From Castellaniella defragrans (lineage in GTDB: Bacteria > Pseudomonadota > Gammaproteobacteria > Burkholderiales > Burkholderiaceae_B), in assembly GCF_014203015.1 (NCBI RefSeq), contig NZ_JACHIB010000003.1, positions 1 through 64,000 on the forward strand: a stretch of 64,000 nucleotides of DNA, given 5' to 3'. Positions 40,343 through 49,097 of the stretch are shown piece by piece (position 1 is the stretch's first letter; each line of letters opens with the position of its first letter). A program made the position numbers and the translations under genes. Under the pieces are notes generated by a model that saw only the letters and a program-made list of their open reading frames with translations, was not told the DNA's origin and made no database searches.

Positions 40343-40831
40343 ATGCAGCCTCTCGCTTTCAAGATGACATCACCGAGACCCGCCCGCCAGTGGGCGATGG
40401 CGGCGCTGGCCATGCTGGCGAGCCTGCCGGCCCTGGCGCAGCATGCTCATTCCCCAGCGGCCGAAGCGCAGACACCGCCCCCGCCGAGCTTCGTGGCCAG
40501 CACCGCCAAGTCCTTCGCCCAGTTGATGGACGACGCGATGGCGGTCATGGACCACGGCATGCGTACCGCCCCGATGAACGGCAACCCCGACCACGACTTC
40601 GTCACGATGATGATTCCGCACCATCAAGGCGCCATCGACATGGCCAAGGCCGTCCTCCTGCATACCCAGGACCCCGAGCTGCGCAACCTGGCGCTGTCGA
40701 TCATCACCGAGCAACACAACGAAATCCGGCTGATGCAGGCCTGGCTCGCACGACATGCCGACGGTGCCGCCACCCAGGACGCAGCGGGCAACCCATCCCA
40801 CTCCACCAGCACAACACAAGGAACCCGGTGA
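40343..40831 (+). CDS. Exported DUF305-family protein
   Basis: A 162-residue protein with a signal peptide (WAMAALAMLASLPALAQ) and a DUF305 (ferritin-like four-helix) domain carrying the motif HDFVTMMIPHHQGAIDMAKA, then ITEQHNEIRLMQAWL. The histidine/methionine-rich surface suggests metal binding (copper or another soft metal). The domain is often next to copper or multicopper genes. It starts 3 bp after the anti-sigma gene and overlaps the next gene by one base, so it is in the ECF operon. Confidence 0.88.
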   Translation: MQPLAFKMTSPRPARQWAMAALAMLASLPALAQHAHSPAAEAQTPPPPSFVASTAKSFAQLMDDAMAVMDHGMRTAPMNGNPDHDFVTMMIPHHQGAIDMAKAVLLHTQDPELRNLALSIITEQHNEIRLMQAWLARHADGAATQDAAGNPSHSTSTTQGTR

Positions 40832-42216
40832 TGAAACGACTCTCCCTCACTCTGCCGCTGGCATTGTTCAGCAGCATCGTGCTGGCCGCGCCGGCCCCCG
40901 CCGATCGCGTCTACACCGCCGACCAGAACACCAACACGGTGTCGGTGATCGATCCTTCGTCCAACACGCTGCTGGGCCAGATCCGGCTGGGCAACGTGCG
41001 GCCGGAGGTGCTGTCGCCGTTGTACAAGGGTGAGCTCAACGTGCACGGCCTGGGCTTCTCGCCTGACCACAAGACCCTGGTCGCGATTTCCAACGGCTCC
41101 AATTCGGTCGCCTTCATCGACACCGCCACCAACCAGGTCAAAGGCATCGCCTACATCGGCCGCTCGCCGCACGAAGCCTTCTTCACGCCGGACGGCAAGC
41201 AAGTGTGGGCGGTCGTGCGCGGCGAGAACTACGTGTCCGTGATCGATGCCGCGACCTTCAAGGAAGTCGGCCGCATCGAAACCGCGCCCGGGCCGGGCAT
41301 GGTGCTGTTCCATCCGCAGAAGAACATCGCCTTCGTGGTGCACAGCTTCACGCCGGAGGTGGACGTGATCGACGTGCCCACGCGCAAGGTGATCAAGCGC
41401 ATCCCGGTGGTCAGCCCGTTCTCGCCCTTCCTGCAGTTAACCCCGGACTTCAAGGAAGTGTGGATGACGCACAAGGACGTGGGCAAGGTGACCCGCATCG
41501 ACACCGATACGCTTCAGGTCAAGGGCGTGATCGAGACCGGATTCATCACCAACCACCTCGGGTTCGCCAAGACCGCACGCGGCACGCTGGCCTACGTGAC
41601 CATCGGCGGCGAGAACGTGGTGAAGGTCTACACCACCGACGCCACGCCCAAGCTGCTGGCCACCATCCCGGTGGGCGCGCTACCGCACGGCATCTGGCCA
41701 TCCGACGATGGCACGCGCATGTACGTGGGGCTGGAAAACGGTGACGCGGTGGACGTGATCGACACCGCCACCGACCGGGTGATCGCTCGCGCACCCGTGG
41801 GGCAGGCCCCGCAGGCGCTGGTCTATGTGTCGAACGCCGTGCCCAGCGGCACGGGCACAGCCCACCTCGTGCCCCGCGTCAACGACGAGCCAGTCAACAT
41901 TACGCTCAAAGCCACGCAGGGAGAGGCCCGCGGCTTCGTCGTGGCGCGCAACCTGGGGCTGGTGGACGCTCTGGAAGTCTTCCTCTTCAAGCTCAAGCCG
42001 CAAACGGTGTACAACGTGTATGTGAGCAGCCAGCGTTCGCCGATCGCGAGTTTCAAGACCAACCCCGCCGGGGCGGCCAACGGCACGGTGATCGGCCCGC
42101 TGCGAGACGCGGTGACCACCATGTCGTCGAAAACGCCTTCCGTCGCGCAGATTCTCGTGGTCGAAGGTGATGCGGCGGCGCAGGCGTCGAATGCAGTTCT
42201 GGTGAGCGCCCGATAG
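40831..42216 (+). CDS. Exported YncE-type beta-propeller protein
   Basis: A 461-residue periplasmic protein. Signal peptide LTLPLALFSSIVLAAPA, then repeats of a six- or seven-bladed propeller with the pattern VYTADQNTNTVSVIDPSSNT, TLVAISNGSNSVAFIDTATN and KQVWAVVRGENYVSVIDAAT. The last 100 residues form a separate beta domain. YncE-like proteins bind DNA or ligands in some species, but here the role is unknown. It starts inside the stop of the DUF305 gene (TGATG). Confidence 0.87.
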   Translation: MKRLSLTLPLALFSSIVLAAPAPADRVYTADQNTNTVSVIDPSSNTLLGQIRLGNVRPEVLSPLYKGELNVHGLGFSPDHKTLVAISNGSNSVAFIDTATNQVKGIAYIGRSPHEAFFTPDGKQVWAVVRGENYVSVIDAATFKEVGRIETAPGPGMVLFHPQKNIAFVVHSFTPEVDVIDVPTRKVIKRIPVVSPFSPFLQLTPDFKEVWMTHKDVGKVTRIDTDTLQVKGVIETGFITNHLGFAKTARGTLAYVTIGGENVVKVYTTDATPKLLATIPVGALPHGIWPSDDGTRMYVGLENGDAVDVIDTATDRVIARAPVGQAPQALVYVSNAVPSGTGTAHLVPRVNDEPVNITLKATQGEARGFVVARNLGLVDALEVFLFKLKPQTVYNVYVSSQRSPIASFKTNPAGAANGTVIGPLRDAVTTMSSKTPSVAQILVVEGDAAAQASNAVLVSAR

Positions 42217-42253
42217 GGCGCGGTTTCCCATCTACTCGAAGAAGGAGACAAAC

Positions 42254-43501
42254 ATGGAGCGTGACGACACCCCCCCCTGGCCTGCGCGCCGCCGTGTGCT
42301 GAAGACCTTGGGCGCCATCGGCGCCGGTGCCGGCCTGATGGGTCCGACCGCCGAGGCGCTTGCGGCGACTGCGGGTCGCGTCGTGTTGCCGTTCGACAAT
42401 GGCGAGCGCGAGTTGGTGGCCTTTCCGCAGAAGCGCCCGCTGATCCTGCTGACCAGCCGGCCGCCGCAGCTGGAGACGCCGTTTTCGGTCTTCAACGAAG
42501 GCGTCATCACGCCCAACGACGCGTTCTTCGTGCGCTACCACTGGAGCGGCATTCCCACCTCGATCGATCCGCAAAGCTATCGGCTGCGCGTGGGCGGCAA
42601 GGTCAACACGCCGCTGGAGCTGTCGCTGGACGACCTGAAGCGTCTGGCCGACCCGGTGGAGCTGGTGGCGGTCAACCAGTGCTCCGGCAACAGCCGCGGG
42701 CATTTCACGCCGCGCGCCAACGGCGGCCAGCTGTCCAATGGCGCGATGGGCAACGCACGCTGGACAGGGGTGCCGCTGAAGAAAGTGTTGGAGAAGGCCG
42801 GCGTGCAGGCCGGTGCCGTGCAGGTGAGCTTCAATGGCCTGGACCATCCGCCGCTGCAAGGCGAGAGCCCGGACTTCGTCAAGGCGCTCGCGGTCGACCA
42901 CGCGCTCGACGGCGAGGTGATGCTGGCCTGGGCGATGAATGGCGAGGACCTGCCGATGCTCAACGGCTATCCGGTCCGGCTGATCGTTCCCGGCCATTAC
43001 GGCACCTACTGGGTCAAGCACCTGTCCGACATTCAAGTGCTGGACAAGGCGTTCGACGGGTTCTGGATGAGTACGGCCTACCGCATTCCCGACAACGCCT
43101 GCGCCTGCGTGGAGCCGGGCAAGGCGCCAGCCAAGACCGTGCCTATCAACCGGTTCAACGTGCGCTCGTTCATCACCAGCCTGCGCGACGGCGACAAGGT
43201 GCGCGTTGGGCGCGAGACGGTGGTGCGCGGCATTGCCTTCGACGGCGGCTTCGGCATCACCGAAGTCGCCTTCTCCGCCGATGGTGGACACACCTGGACG
43301 GAAGCCCGGCTCGGCAAGGATTTGGGCAAGTATTCCTTCCGCGAGTGGAGTGTGGCCTTCAAGCCGAGCAAGCGAGGCGCTCATGAACTGAAGGTGCGCG
43401 CGGTCAACCGCATCGGTCAAAGCCAGCCGCTGTCCGCGTTGTGGAACCCGGCCGGCTACATGCGCAACGTCGTCGAGACCACGCGCGTCGTCGCGGCATG
43501 A
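42254..43501 (+). CDS. Tat-exported sulfite-oxidase-family molybdopterin enzyme
   Basis: A 415-residue protein. The twin-arginine signal (ARRRVLKTLGAIGAGAG, R12-R14) fits export of a folded molybdoenzyme. The sulfite-oxidase Mo-binding domain has the cysteine ligand C143 in VELVAVNQCSGNSRGHFTPR, then LNGYPVRLIVPGHYGTYWVK and a C-terminal dimerisation domain (AFDGGFGITEVAFSADGGHT). Sulfite dehydrogenases of this type (SorA-like) oxidise sulfite to sulfate and pass electrons to a cytochrome c. Here a di-heme cytochrome follows. The substrate is inferred and other Mo-oxidoreductases share the fold. Confidence 0.88.
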   Translation: MERDDTPPWPARRRVLKTLGAIGAGAGLMGPTAEALAATAGRVVLPFDNGERELVAFPQKRPLILLTSRPPQLETPFSVFNEGVITPNDAFFVRYHWSGIPTSIDPQSYRLRVGGKVNTPLELSLDDLKRLADPVELVAVNQCSGNSRGHFTPRANGGQLSNGAMGNARWTGVPLKKVLEKAGVQAGAVQVSFNGLDHPPLQGESPDFVKALAVDHALDGEVMLAWAMNGEDLPMLNGYPVRLIVPGHYGTYWVKHLSDIQVLDKAFDGFWMSTAYRIPDNACACVEPGKAPAKTVPINRFNVRSFITSLRDGDKVRVGRETVVRGIAFDGGFGITEVAFSADGGHTWTEARLGKDLGKYSFREWSVAFKPSKRGAHELKVRAVNRIGQSQPLSALWNPAGYMRNVVETTRVVAA

Positions 43502-43512
43502 GGAGAACAGGC

Positions 43513-44181
43513 ATGAGCACAAAACAACGTTACTGCCTGCGCGTTCTCGTGGGGATCATATCGGCGACGGCCGCGCTGCCTGCCGCTTTCGCGCTGGACA
43601 TCACGCTGCCCGCTGAGACGGCCGCATACAAGCCCAGCGAGCTGCCGGGCTACCGGCTGGTGCAGCAGAACTGCATGACCTGTCATTCGGCGCAATATGT
43701 GCAGTACCAGCCGTCCACCTCCCCGCGCAGCTACTGGGAAGCCACGGTGAAGAAGATGAAACACCCGTTCGGTGCGCCCTTCTCCGACGAGGACATTCCG
43801 GCAATGGTCGACTACCTCGTCAAGACCTACGGCGCCGAGCAGACCACCGCTGCCACACCGGCACCCGCCATGGTGGCCGCCGCGCCGCCCCCGAAGACCG
43901 CTGCACCGGCAACCCCCACTACCGCTGCGTCGCTGCAGCCCGAAGCGCTGCTGAAGGCCAACAATTGCACCGCTTGTCACGCCGTCGAGCAGAAGGTCGT
44001 GGGCCCTGCGTTCAAGGAGGTCGCGGCGAAATACGCCGGCAAGGCCGATGCGCTGCAGCAGGTGGCCGCCAACATCCGCGCGGGCGGCGCCGGCAAGTGG
44101 GGCACGGTGCCGATGCCGCCGTACCCGGGACTGACGCCGGCCGAGCTGGATACGCTGGCGAAGTGGGTGCTGAGCCGCTGA
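43513..44181 (+). CDS. Di-heme cytochrome c, likely electron acceptor of the molybdoenzyme
   Basis: A 222-residue exported cytochrome. Signal peptide about 1-28, heme 1 CMTCH (C54-H58) and heme 2 CTACH near residue 156, with a Pro/Ala-rich linker (about 115-145) between. A distal methionine for heme 2 is probably in GTVPMPPYPGLTP. Its place 11 bp after the sulfite-oxidase-type gene, with AGGAGA upstream, indicates the pair works as SorA/SorB do, moving electrons to terminal oxidases. Confidence 0.88.
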   Translation: MSTKQRYCLRVLVGIISATAALPAAFALDITLPAETAAYKPSELPGYRLVQQNCMTCHSAQYVQYQPSTSPRSYWEATVKKMKHPFGAPFSDEDIPAMVDYLVKTYGAEQTTAATPAPAMVAAAPPPKTAAPATPTTAASLQPEALLKANNCTACHAVEQKVVGPAFKEVAAKYAGKADALQQVAANIRAGGAGKWGTVPMPPYPGLTPAELDTLAKWVLSR

Positions 44182-46133
44182 CGCCGGTCCGCGTTCCTCA
44201 TCCCGCCGCCAGGCGTTCGCGCACGCGAGCCAGCCGCGCCGCGGCGTCATCGGCCACCTCGCGCACCTGTGGGTTGCCGCTCAACGCGACCATGGTTCGG
44301 GGCGGGCGCAAGCCTGAGCAGCCATTCCCTGCACCGGAGTGTTTCGTGCCGCGCTTCGCCGCGACCGTGTCGCAGCTGCAGGATGCCGTGGCGCACGCAA
44401 CGTCGCCGGCAGCGCATCTGCCCACGGCTCGCTATGCGCCTCACCGTCCCGAGCGCACGCTGCTGTATTCGCTGGTGCAGGCGCATTGGCCGGACTTTCT
44501 CGCGCGCCGTGAGGTAGAAGACCGCCCGCTGCCCGAGTATGTGCGCGAGGAGTTCGAGACCTACCTGCGCTGCGGCGTGCTCGAGCACGGCTTCCTGCGC
44601 GTGGTCTGCGAGCACTGTCGTGCCGAGAGGCTGGCGTATTCCTGCAAGAAGCGCGGGCTGTGCCCGAGCTGCGGCGCGCGGCGCATGGCCGAGTCGGCGC
44701 GGCATCTGGTGGACGAGGTGTTCGGCCCGCGGCCGGTGCGGCAATGGGTGCTGAGTTTCCCCTACCCGTTGCGCTTCCTGTTCGCCGGCAAACCGGATGC
44801 CATCGGGCCGGTGCTGGGTATCGTGCATCGTGTGATCGCCAGCTGGTTAGCCGATCAAGCTGGCGTCGACCGCGCCAGCGCGCAATGCGGCGCGGTGACG
44901 CTGATCCAGCGCTTCGGCAGCGCGCTGAACCTGAATGTTCACTTCCACATGCTGTGGCTCGACGGCGTGTACGACGCGAACGTCGAGCCCCCGCGGCGCA
45001 AGCCGCGCCTGCGCCGCGCCCATGCCCCCACCTCTGCGCAACTGACGCAGCTCGCCAACACCATCGCGCATCGCGTGTGCCGGCACCTGTCGCGCCGCGG
45101 CTGGCTCGAAGGCGAAGACGAATCCGTGTTCCTGTCCGACAGCGCGGGTAGCGACGACGGCATGGATGGGCTGCGGATGAGTTCGATGACCTACCGCATC
45201 GCCACCGGCCGCGACGCTGGCCGCAAGGTCGTCACGCTGCAAACGCTGCCCGGTGCCGGTTCGCTGGAGGGCGAAGCCGGCAAGGTCGGCGGCTTCTCAC
45301 TGCATGCCGGCGTGGCGGCCGAAGCACACGAAAGCCACAAGCTCGAAAAGCTGTGCCGCTACATCACGCGCCCGGCGATCAGCGAGCAGCGGCTGTCGAT
45401 CTCACCGCAGGGCAGGGTGCGGTATCAGCTCAAGACGCCGTGGCGAAATGGGACCACGCATGTCGAATGGGATGCGGTGGACTTTATCGCCAAGCTGGCG
45501 GCACTGGTCCCGCCACCTCGCGCGCATCTCACCCGCTTCCACGGCGTATTCGCCCCGAATGCAAACCTGCGTGCGCAGCTGACGCCCTCGGGGCGCGGCA
45601 GGCGGCCTGCGGGCGATGCGGCGCCGGTTGACGCAAGCGCCCACGACGAGCCGCGCAGCCCCGAGCAGAAGCGCCGTGCGATGAGCTGGGCGCAACGGCT
45701 CAAGCGGGTCTTTTCCATCGACGTCACCACCTGCGCCCACTGCGGCGGCGCGGTACGGATCGTCGCCAGCATCGAGGAACCCACCGCCATCCGCGCCATC
45801 CTCGCCCACTTCGAGAAGCACGGCGCGCTGGAGCAAGCGCACTACCGGCCCGCAGCGCGCGCGCCGCCGCCGGCCGCGTGACGAGGTGCCGGCCACACAG
45901 CCGGCAGCCAAGCCAGAGTCCGATCCGATGCGGCCACGACCCCGCAGGGCTGCGCTCGGCCCTGTGCCGGGATTCGGTGAGAAATGGCTACGCACTGAGC
46001 CGCTGCGTGGCCCCGCGATGTCGAAAACCCACGCATGAACCCCCGATCTGTGCCCGATCTGTGCCCAAAGCGGCGCTTGCGTGGCCGCTTCCTACCCGCC
46101 AGACTCGCCAAAAAGGGCGGTTGAACTTCCTAT
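44182..46133 (+). mobile_element. IS91-family element (approximate limits)
   Basis: It comprises the transposase gene, about 110 bp upstream, and about 250 bp downstream. The right limit is placed where the UvrA-like frame breaks at about 46134. A GTTGAAC sequence lies just inside, consistent with IS91 insertion beside GAAC/GTTC. CGATCTGTGCC-type 11-bp repeats occur in the downstream part (46030-46070). IS91 elements have no inverted repeats, and the left limit is only bounded by the cytochrome stop at 44181. Confidence 0.55.
44292..45881 (+). CDS. IS91-family transposase
   Basis: A 529-residue rolling-circle-type transposase. The N-terminal zinc-binding region has CEHC and CPSCGARRMAESARHLVD. 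The HUH motif is HFHMLWLDGVY, and YITRPAISEQRLS carries the catalytic tyrosine. A C-terminal zinc ribbon follows (CAHCGGAVRIVASIEEPTAI). ATG at 44292 was chosen, and in-frame upstream sequence overlaps the cytochrome gene. Probably active. Its insertion truncated the UvrA-like gene. Confidence 0.87.
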   Translation: MVRGGRKPEQPFPAPECFVPRFAATVSQLQDAVAHATSPAAHLPTARYAPHRPERTLLYSLVQAHWPDFLARREVEDRPLPEYVREEFETYLRCGVLEHGFLRVVCEHCRAERLAYSCKKRGLCPSCGARRMAESARHLVDEVFGPRPVRQWVLSFPYPLRFLFAGKPDAIGPVLGIVHRVIASWLADQAGVDRASAQCGAVTLIQRFGSALNLNVHFHMLWLDGVYDANVEPPRRKPRLRRAHAPTSAQLTQLANTIAHRVCRHLSRRGWLEGEDESVFLSDSAGSDDGMDGLRMSSMTYRIATGRDAGRKVVTLQTLPGAGSLEGEAGKVGGFSLHAGVAAEAHESHKLEKLCRYITRPAISEQRLSISPQGRVRYQLKTPWRNGTTHVEWDAVDFIAKLAALVPPPRAHLTRFHGVFAPNANLRAQLTPSGRGRRPAGDAAPVDASAHDEPRSPEQKRRAMSWAQRLKRVFSIDVTTCAHCGGAVRIVASIEEPTAIRAILAHFEKHGALEQAHYRPAARAPPPAA

Positions 46134-46979
46134 ACGACGCGCTTTCTCATCAACGCGCTCTGGGTGTTGGCAAAGGTGTGCAGCACGTAGCGCCTGGCGC
46201 CGGTGAAGGTGCCCATGTAGCTCGGCTCCATCTTGCGCTTGAGCGCGGCGCGGGTTTCGGCGGGCGTGAAGCCGGCGTACACCGGCACCGTCGGTGTTTC
46301 CTCGGTGAACAGAATCCAGTCGCGATCCTTCTTCGGCAGGTCCTTCCACGGTCGGTCAACGTCGTAGCCCATGCTGACCAGGATGTCGCGCAGGTTCTGG
46401 CCTTGCCAGGCGGGGGGCCAGGAGGCGATCGCCCGCTCGCGGATGCTCAGGGAGGGATTGGGCACCATGATGGCCTCAGTCACCTCGTACACATGGCCCA
46501 GGCCGTGGCAGGTCGGGCACGCTCCCTGCGGCGTGTTGGGCGAAAAATCCTCGGCGTACAGCATGGGCTGGTTGGCTGGGTAGGCGCCGGCGCGCGAATA
46601 CATCATCCGCACCAGGCTGGACAAGGTGGTCACACTGCCCACAGAGGAACGCGCGTTGCTGGAGCCCCGCTGCTGTTGCAGCGCCACCGCCGGCGGCAGG
46701 CCGTCGATCGCATCGACGTCCGGCACGCCGGCCTGGTCGATCAGTCGCCGCGCATAGGGGGCCACCGACTCGAAGTAGCGCCGCTGGGCCTCGGCATAGA
46801 TGGTGCCGAAGGCCAGCGAGGACTTCCCGGAGCCGGAGACGCCGGAGAACACCACCAGCGCATTGCGCGGGATGGAGACGTCCACCTCCTTGAGGTTGTT
46901 CTCGCGCGCGCCACGCACCTGCACGAGGCCGCTGGCCGCAGCGGTACAAGAGGATTCACCGAAAGAATTGTTTGCCATG
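46130..46979 (-). pseudogene. UvrA-like ABC ATPase, C-terminal two thirds lost to IS91
   Basis: About 283 residues of a UvrA-like (excinuclease subunit A paralogue) protein: Walker A GVSGSGKSSLAFG (about 46-58), IDGLPPAVALQQQRGSSNAR, and CPTCHGLGHVYEVTEAIMVP. The frame stops just after SALMRKRV at the IS91 junction, while relatives are about 750-850 residues. The signature-domain and second ATPase halves are missing. Such proteins occur on mobile elements near antiporter or drug-resistance genes. The start is in a 50-bp segment repeated at the nhaA start. Confidence 0.8.
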
Positions 46980-46999
46980 TTCTTATCCTGTAGTTCGTC
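46950..46999 (-). repeat. Leader/start repeat, copy 1 (UvrA-like gene)
   Basis: The 50 bp around the UvrA-like start match those around the NhaA start at 48840-48889 at most positions (GAGGATTCACCGA, TGTTCTT-TCCTGTAGTTCGT). On the coding strand this covers the ribosome region, the ATG and codons for the shared SxGESS. The two genes thus share a translation start region. Confidence 0.75.
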
Positions 47000-47003
47000 C
47001 CGC

Positions 47004-48869
47004 TCAGGACGGGACTTCCTGAGTTCGGATGCCGCGGCGGCTGGCTTCGAGCGCTGCGGTGACAGAGCGGGCGTCGTAGCTGCCGCGCAGGCGGCGACCC
47101 TCGACGAAGAACGTCGGCGTGGCGTGCGCACCGCTGGCGACCGCACTGGCGAGGTCGCGCTCGACACGCTCGATCACCGCAGGGCTGTCGAGATCGGCGA
47201 TGAACCGATCGACGTCGAGCCCAAGCTCTGCGGCGTAGCCGATCAGATCCTCGCGCTCCAGCGCGTGCTGACGGGTGAACACGAAGTCCAGCCACGGCCA
47301 GAACATCCCCTGATTCGATGCCGCCTCGGACGCACGCGCGGCGATCGGCCCATGCGGGTGGTGCGGCAAGTGGCGCACCACATACCGCAGGTCGTCCCCG
47401 AAGTGGGCGCGCAGATCCTCCCAAGAACCGGTAGCGTGCGCACAGTACTCGCACTCGAAGTCCACGTACTCCACCAGCGTGAGCTGCGCGTCCTCTGGCC
47501 CGCGAATGTGATCGACCTCGGGATCGACCGGCGGCTCAAGCACCATCGGCAGATCGGCGTTCTCCTCACCCCACCTGCGAGCGGCAACCTTGAAGATGAG
47601 CCACCCGAGCAACGTGGCGAGCATCATCGACACGAGCACGCCGACCGTCGCCTGGCGGCCCAGGTCGGAGGTCGTGCCGAACGCGAGCCCGATGATGAGC
47701 AGCGACACGGTGAACCCGATCCCGGACAGTGCCGCACCACCGAACACGCTCCCCATTCCGACGCCCTCGGGCAGCCGGCCCAGGCCGAGACGGACGGCGA
47801 CGAGCGTGGTGAGCCCGATGCCCAGGAGCTTGCCGAGCACGAGCCCCGCGATGACGCCCCAGGTCACGGGCGAGCCGAAGGCCTCAGCGAGCAGCCCACC
47901 ACGCAGGTCCACCCCGGCGTTCGCCAAGGCGAACACCGGCACGATCAGCAGCGCTGTCGGCAGCCGCAGGAACTCGTGCAGCCGCTCGTTCACCGAGATA
48001 CCCTGGGACAGCCCGCAGTCCACCGCGCGAGCCGATGCGGCACTCGGAGACTGCCAGAAGTCACGGAACAACTGTCTTGCCGCAACGACCCCGTGACGTT
48101 GCGTCGCATAGGCGGGGATCAGCAGCCCCGCGGCCATCCCGGCGAGGGAGGCATGGATGCCGGAATACACGGTTGCGAGCCACAGCACGATCACGATCAG
48201 CACATACGGCATTGCCCGCCACTGTCGGGTGCGCCCCAACAACCACAATCCAACGAGGCTGGCGAGGGCGATCAGCAACGGGACGATCCGGATCTCCTCG
48301 CTATAGACGATGCCGATGATGGACACTGCGAGGAAGTCATCGACCACGGTCAGGGTGAGCAGGAACACACGCAATTGACCGGACAGCCGCGGACCGACGA
48401 TCGCCAAGGTGCCCAGCATGAACGCCGTATCGGTGCCGACCACCGCACCCCACCCGTGCAGGCCCTGACCTCCGGCCAGCCCCACGAGCAGGACGTACAC
48501 CAGAGCGCGAAGCACAACACCCGCGACCCCCGCGATCAGGGCGAGACCGGCACGGCTGCGATCCCGGAGCGATCCGTGGGCGAACTCCTGACGCACCTCC
48601 AGGCCGATCAGGAAGAAGAAGACGACCATCAGGCCGTCGTTGACCTAGTGATGCAGGTCCATGTGCAGGCCCAGCGGCCCGAAGTCAAACCCGACGTCCA
48701 GGTGCCACAACTCGAAATAGGCATCGGATAGCGGCGAGTTCGCCCACGCCAGCGCCACGACCGTGACGATCACCAGCAGCACCGCAGCGCCAGACTCAGT
48801 GCGTAGATAGCGGGCAACTCGTCTCCGTCTGATATTCGCAGAGGATTCACCGAGAGAAGCGTCTGGCAT
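47004..48869 (-). pseudogene. nhaA: NhaA Na+/H+ antiporter fused to a DsbA-like domain, with in-frame TAG
   Basis: The frame of 621 codons encodes an NhaA antiporter (about 1-430: FFFLIGLEVRQEFAHGSLRD, LTVVDDFLAVSIIGIVYSEE with the DD pair of the ion path, FALANAGVDLRGG). A thioredoxin/DsbA-type domain (about 450-620, VDFECEYCAHATG with CEYC) follows. NhaA-thioredoxin fusions are typical of actinobacteria. At 48645-48647 (codon 75) LHMDLHH is followed by TAG then VNDGLMVVFFF. NhaA proteins have a tryptophan there (HHWVNDGLM), so TGG became TAG. Without read-through only 74 residues are made. A restart at 48629 would lack the first helices. Confidence 0.82.
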
Positions 48870-48889
48870 GTTCTTGTCCTGTAGTTCGT
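48840..48889 (-). repeat. Leader/start repeat, copy 2 (NhaA gene)
   Basis: Partner of the segment at 46950-46999. Both encode an N-terminus of M-x-x-x-S-x-GESS preceded by the same ribosome region (GAACTACAGGA on the coding strand). The copies differ at about 10 of 50 positions. Confidence 0.75.
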
Positions 48890-48924
48890 GAGGTAGCAAT
48901 GGGACGATTTCGGGGGGATGTCGG

Positions 48925-49089
48925 TCAAGCGTCCGGGCTTGGCGGCGTCGCGTCATCGAGCGAGCGCAGCCAAGTAATCCTTTCTCCCAGCCTTCGCTCG
49001 ACGCCCCTGTCCGTTGGCTGGTACCAACCCGGCCGCGCCACGCCCTCGGGAAAATAGGTTTGCCCAGCAGCATAGCCGTTGGGCCATTC
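48925..49089 (-). pseudogene. Short conserved-looking fragment at the cargo/transfer boundary
   Basis: An open frame without a start, of about 55 codons: EWPNGYAAGQTYFPEGVARP, then GWYQPTDRGVERRLGERITW and LRSLDDATPPSPDA. Composition and the GYAAGQTYFPEGVARPGWYQ stretch look protein-like, but no family was recognised. It follows TIGR03747 immediately and may be the remains of a gene cut when cargo entered between the two transfer blocks. Confidence 0.3.
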
Positions 49090-49097
49090 GCGCGTTC

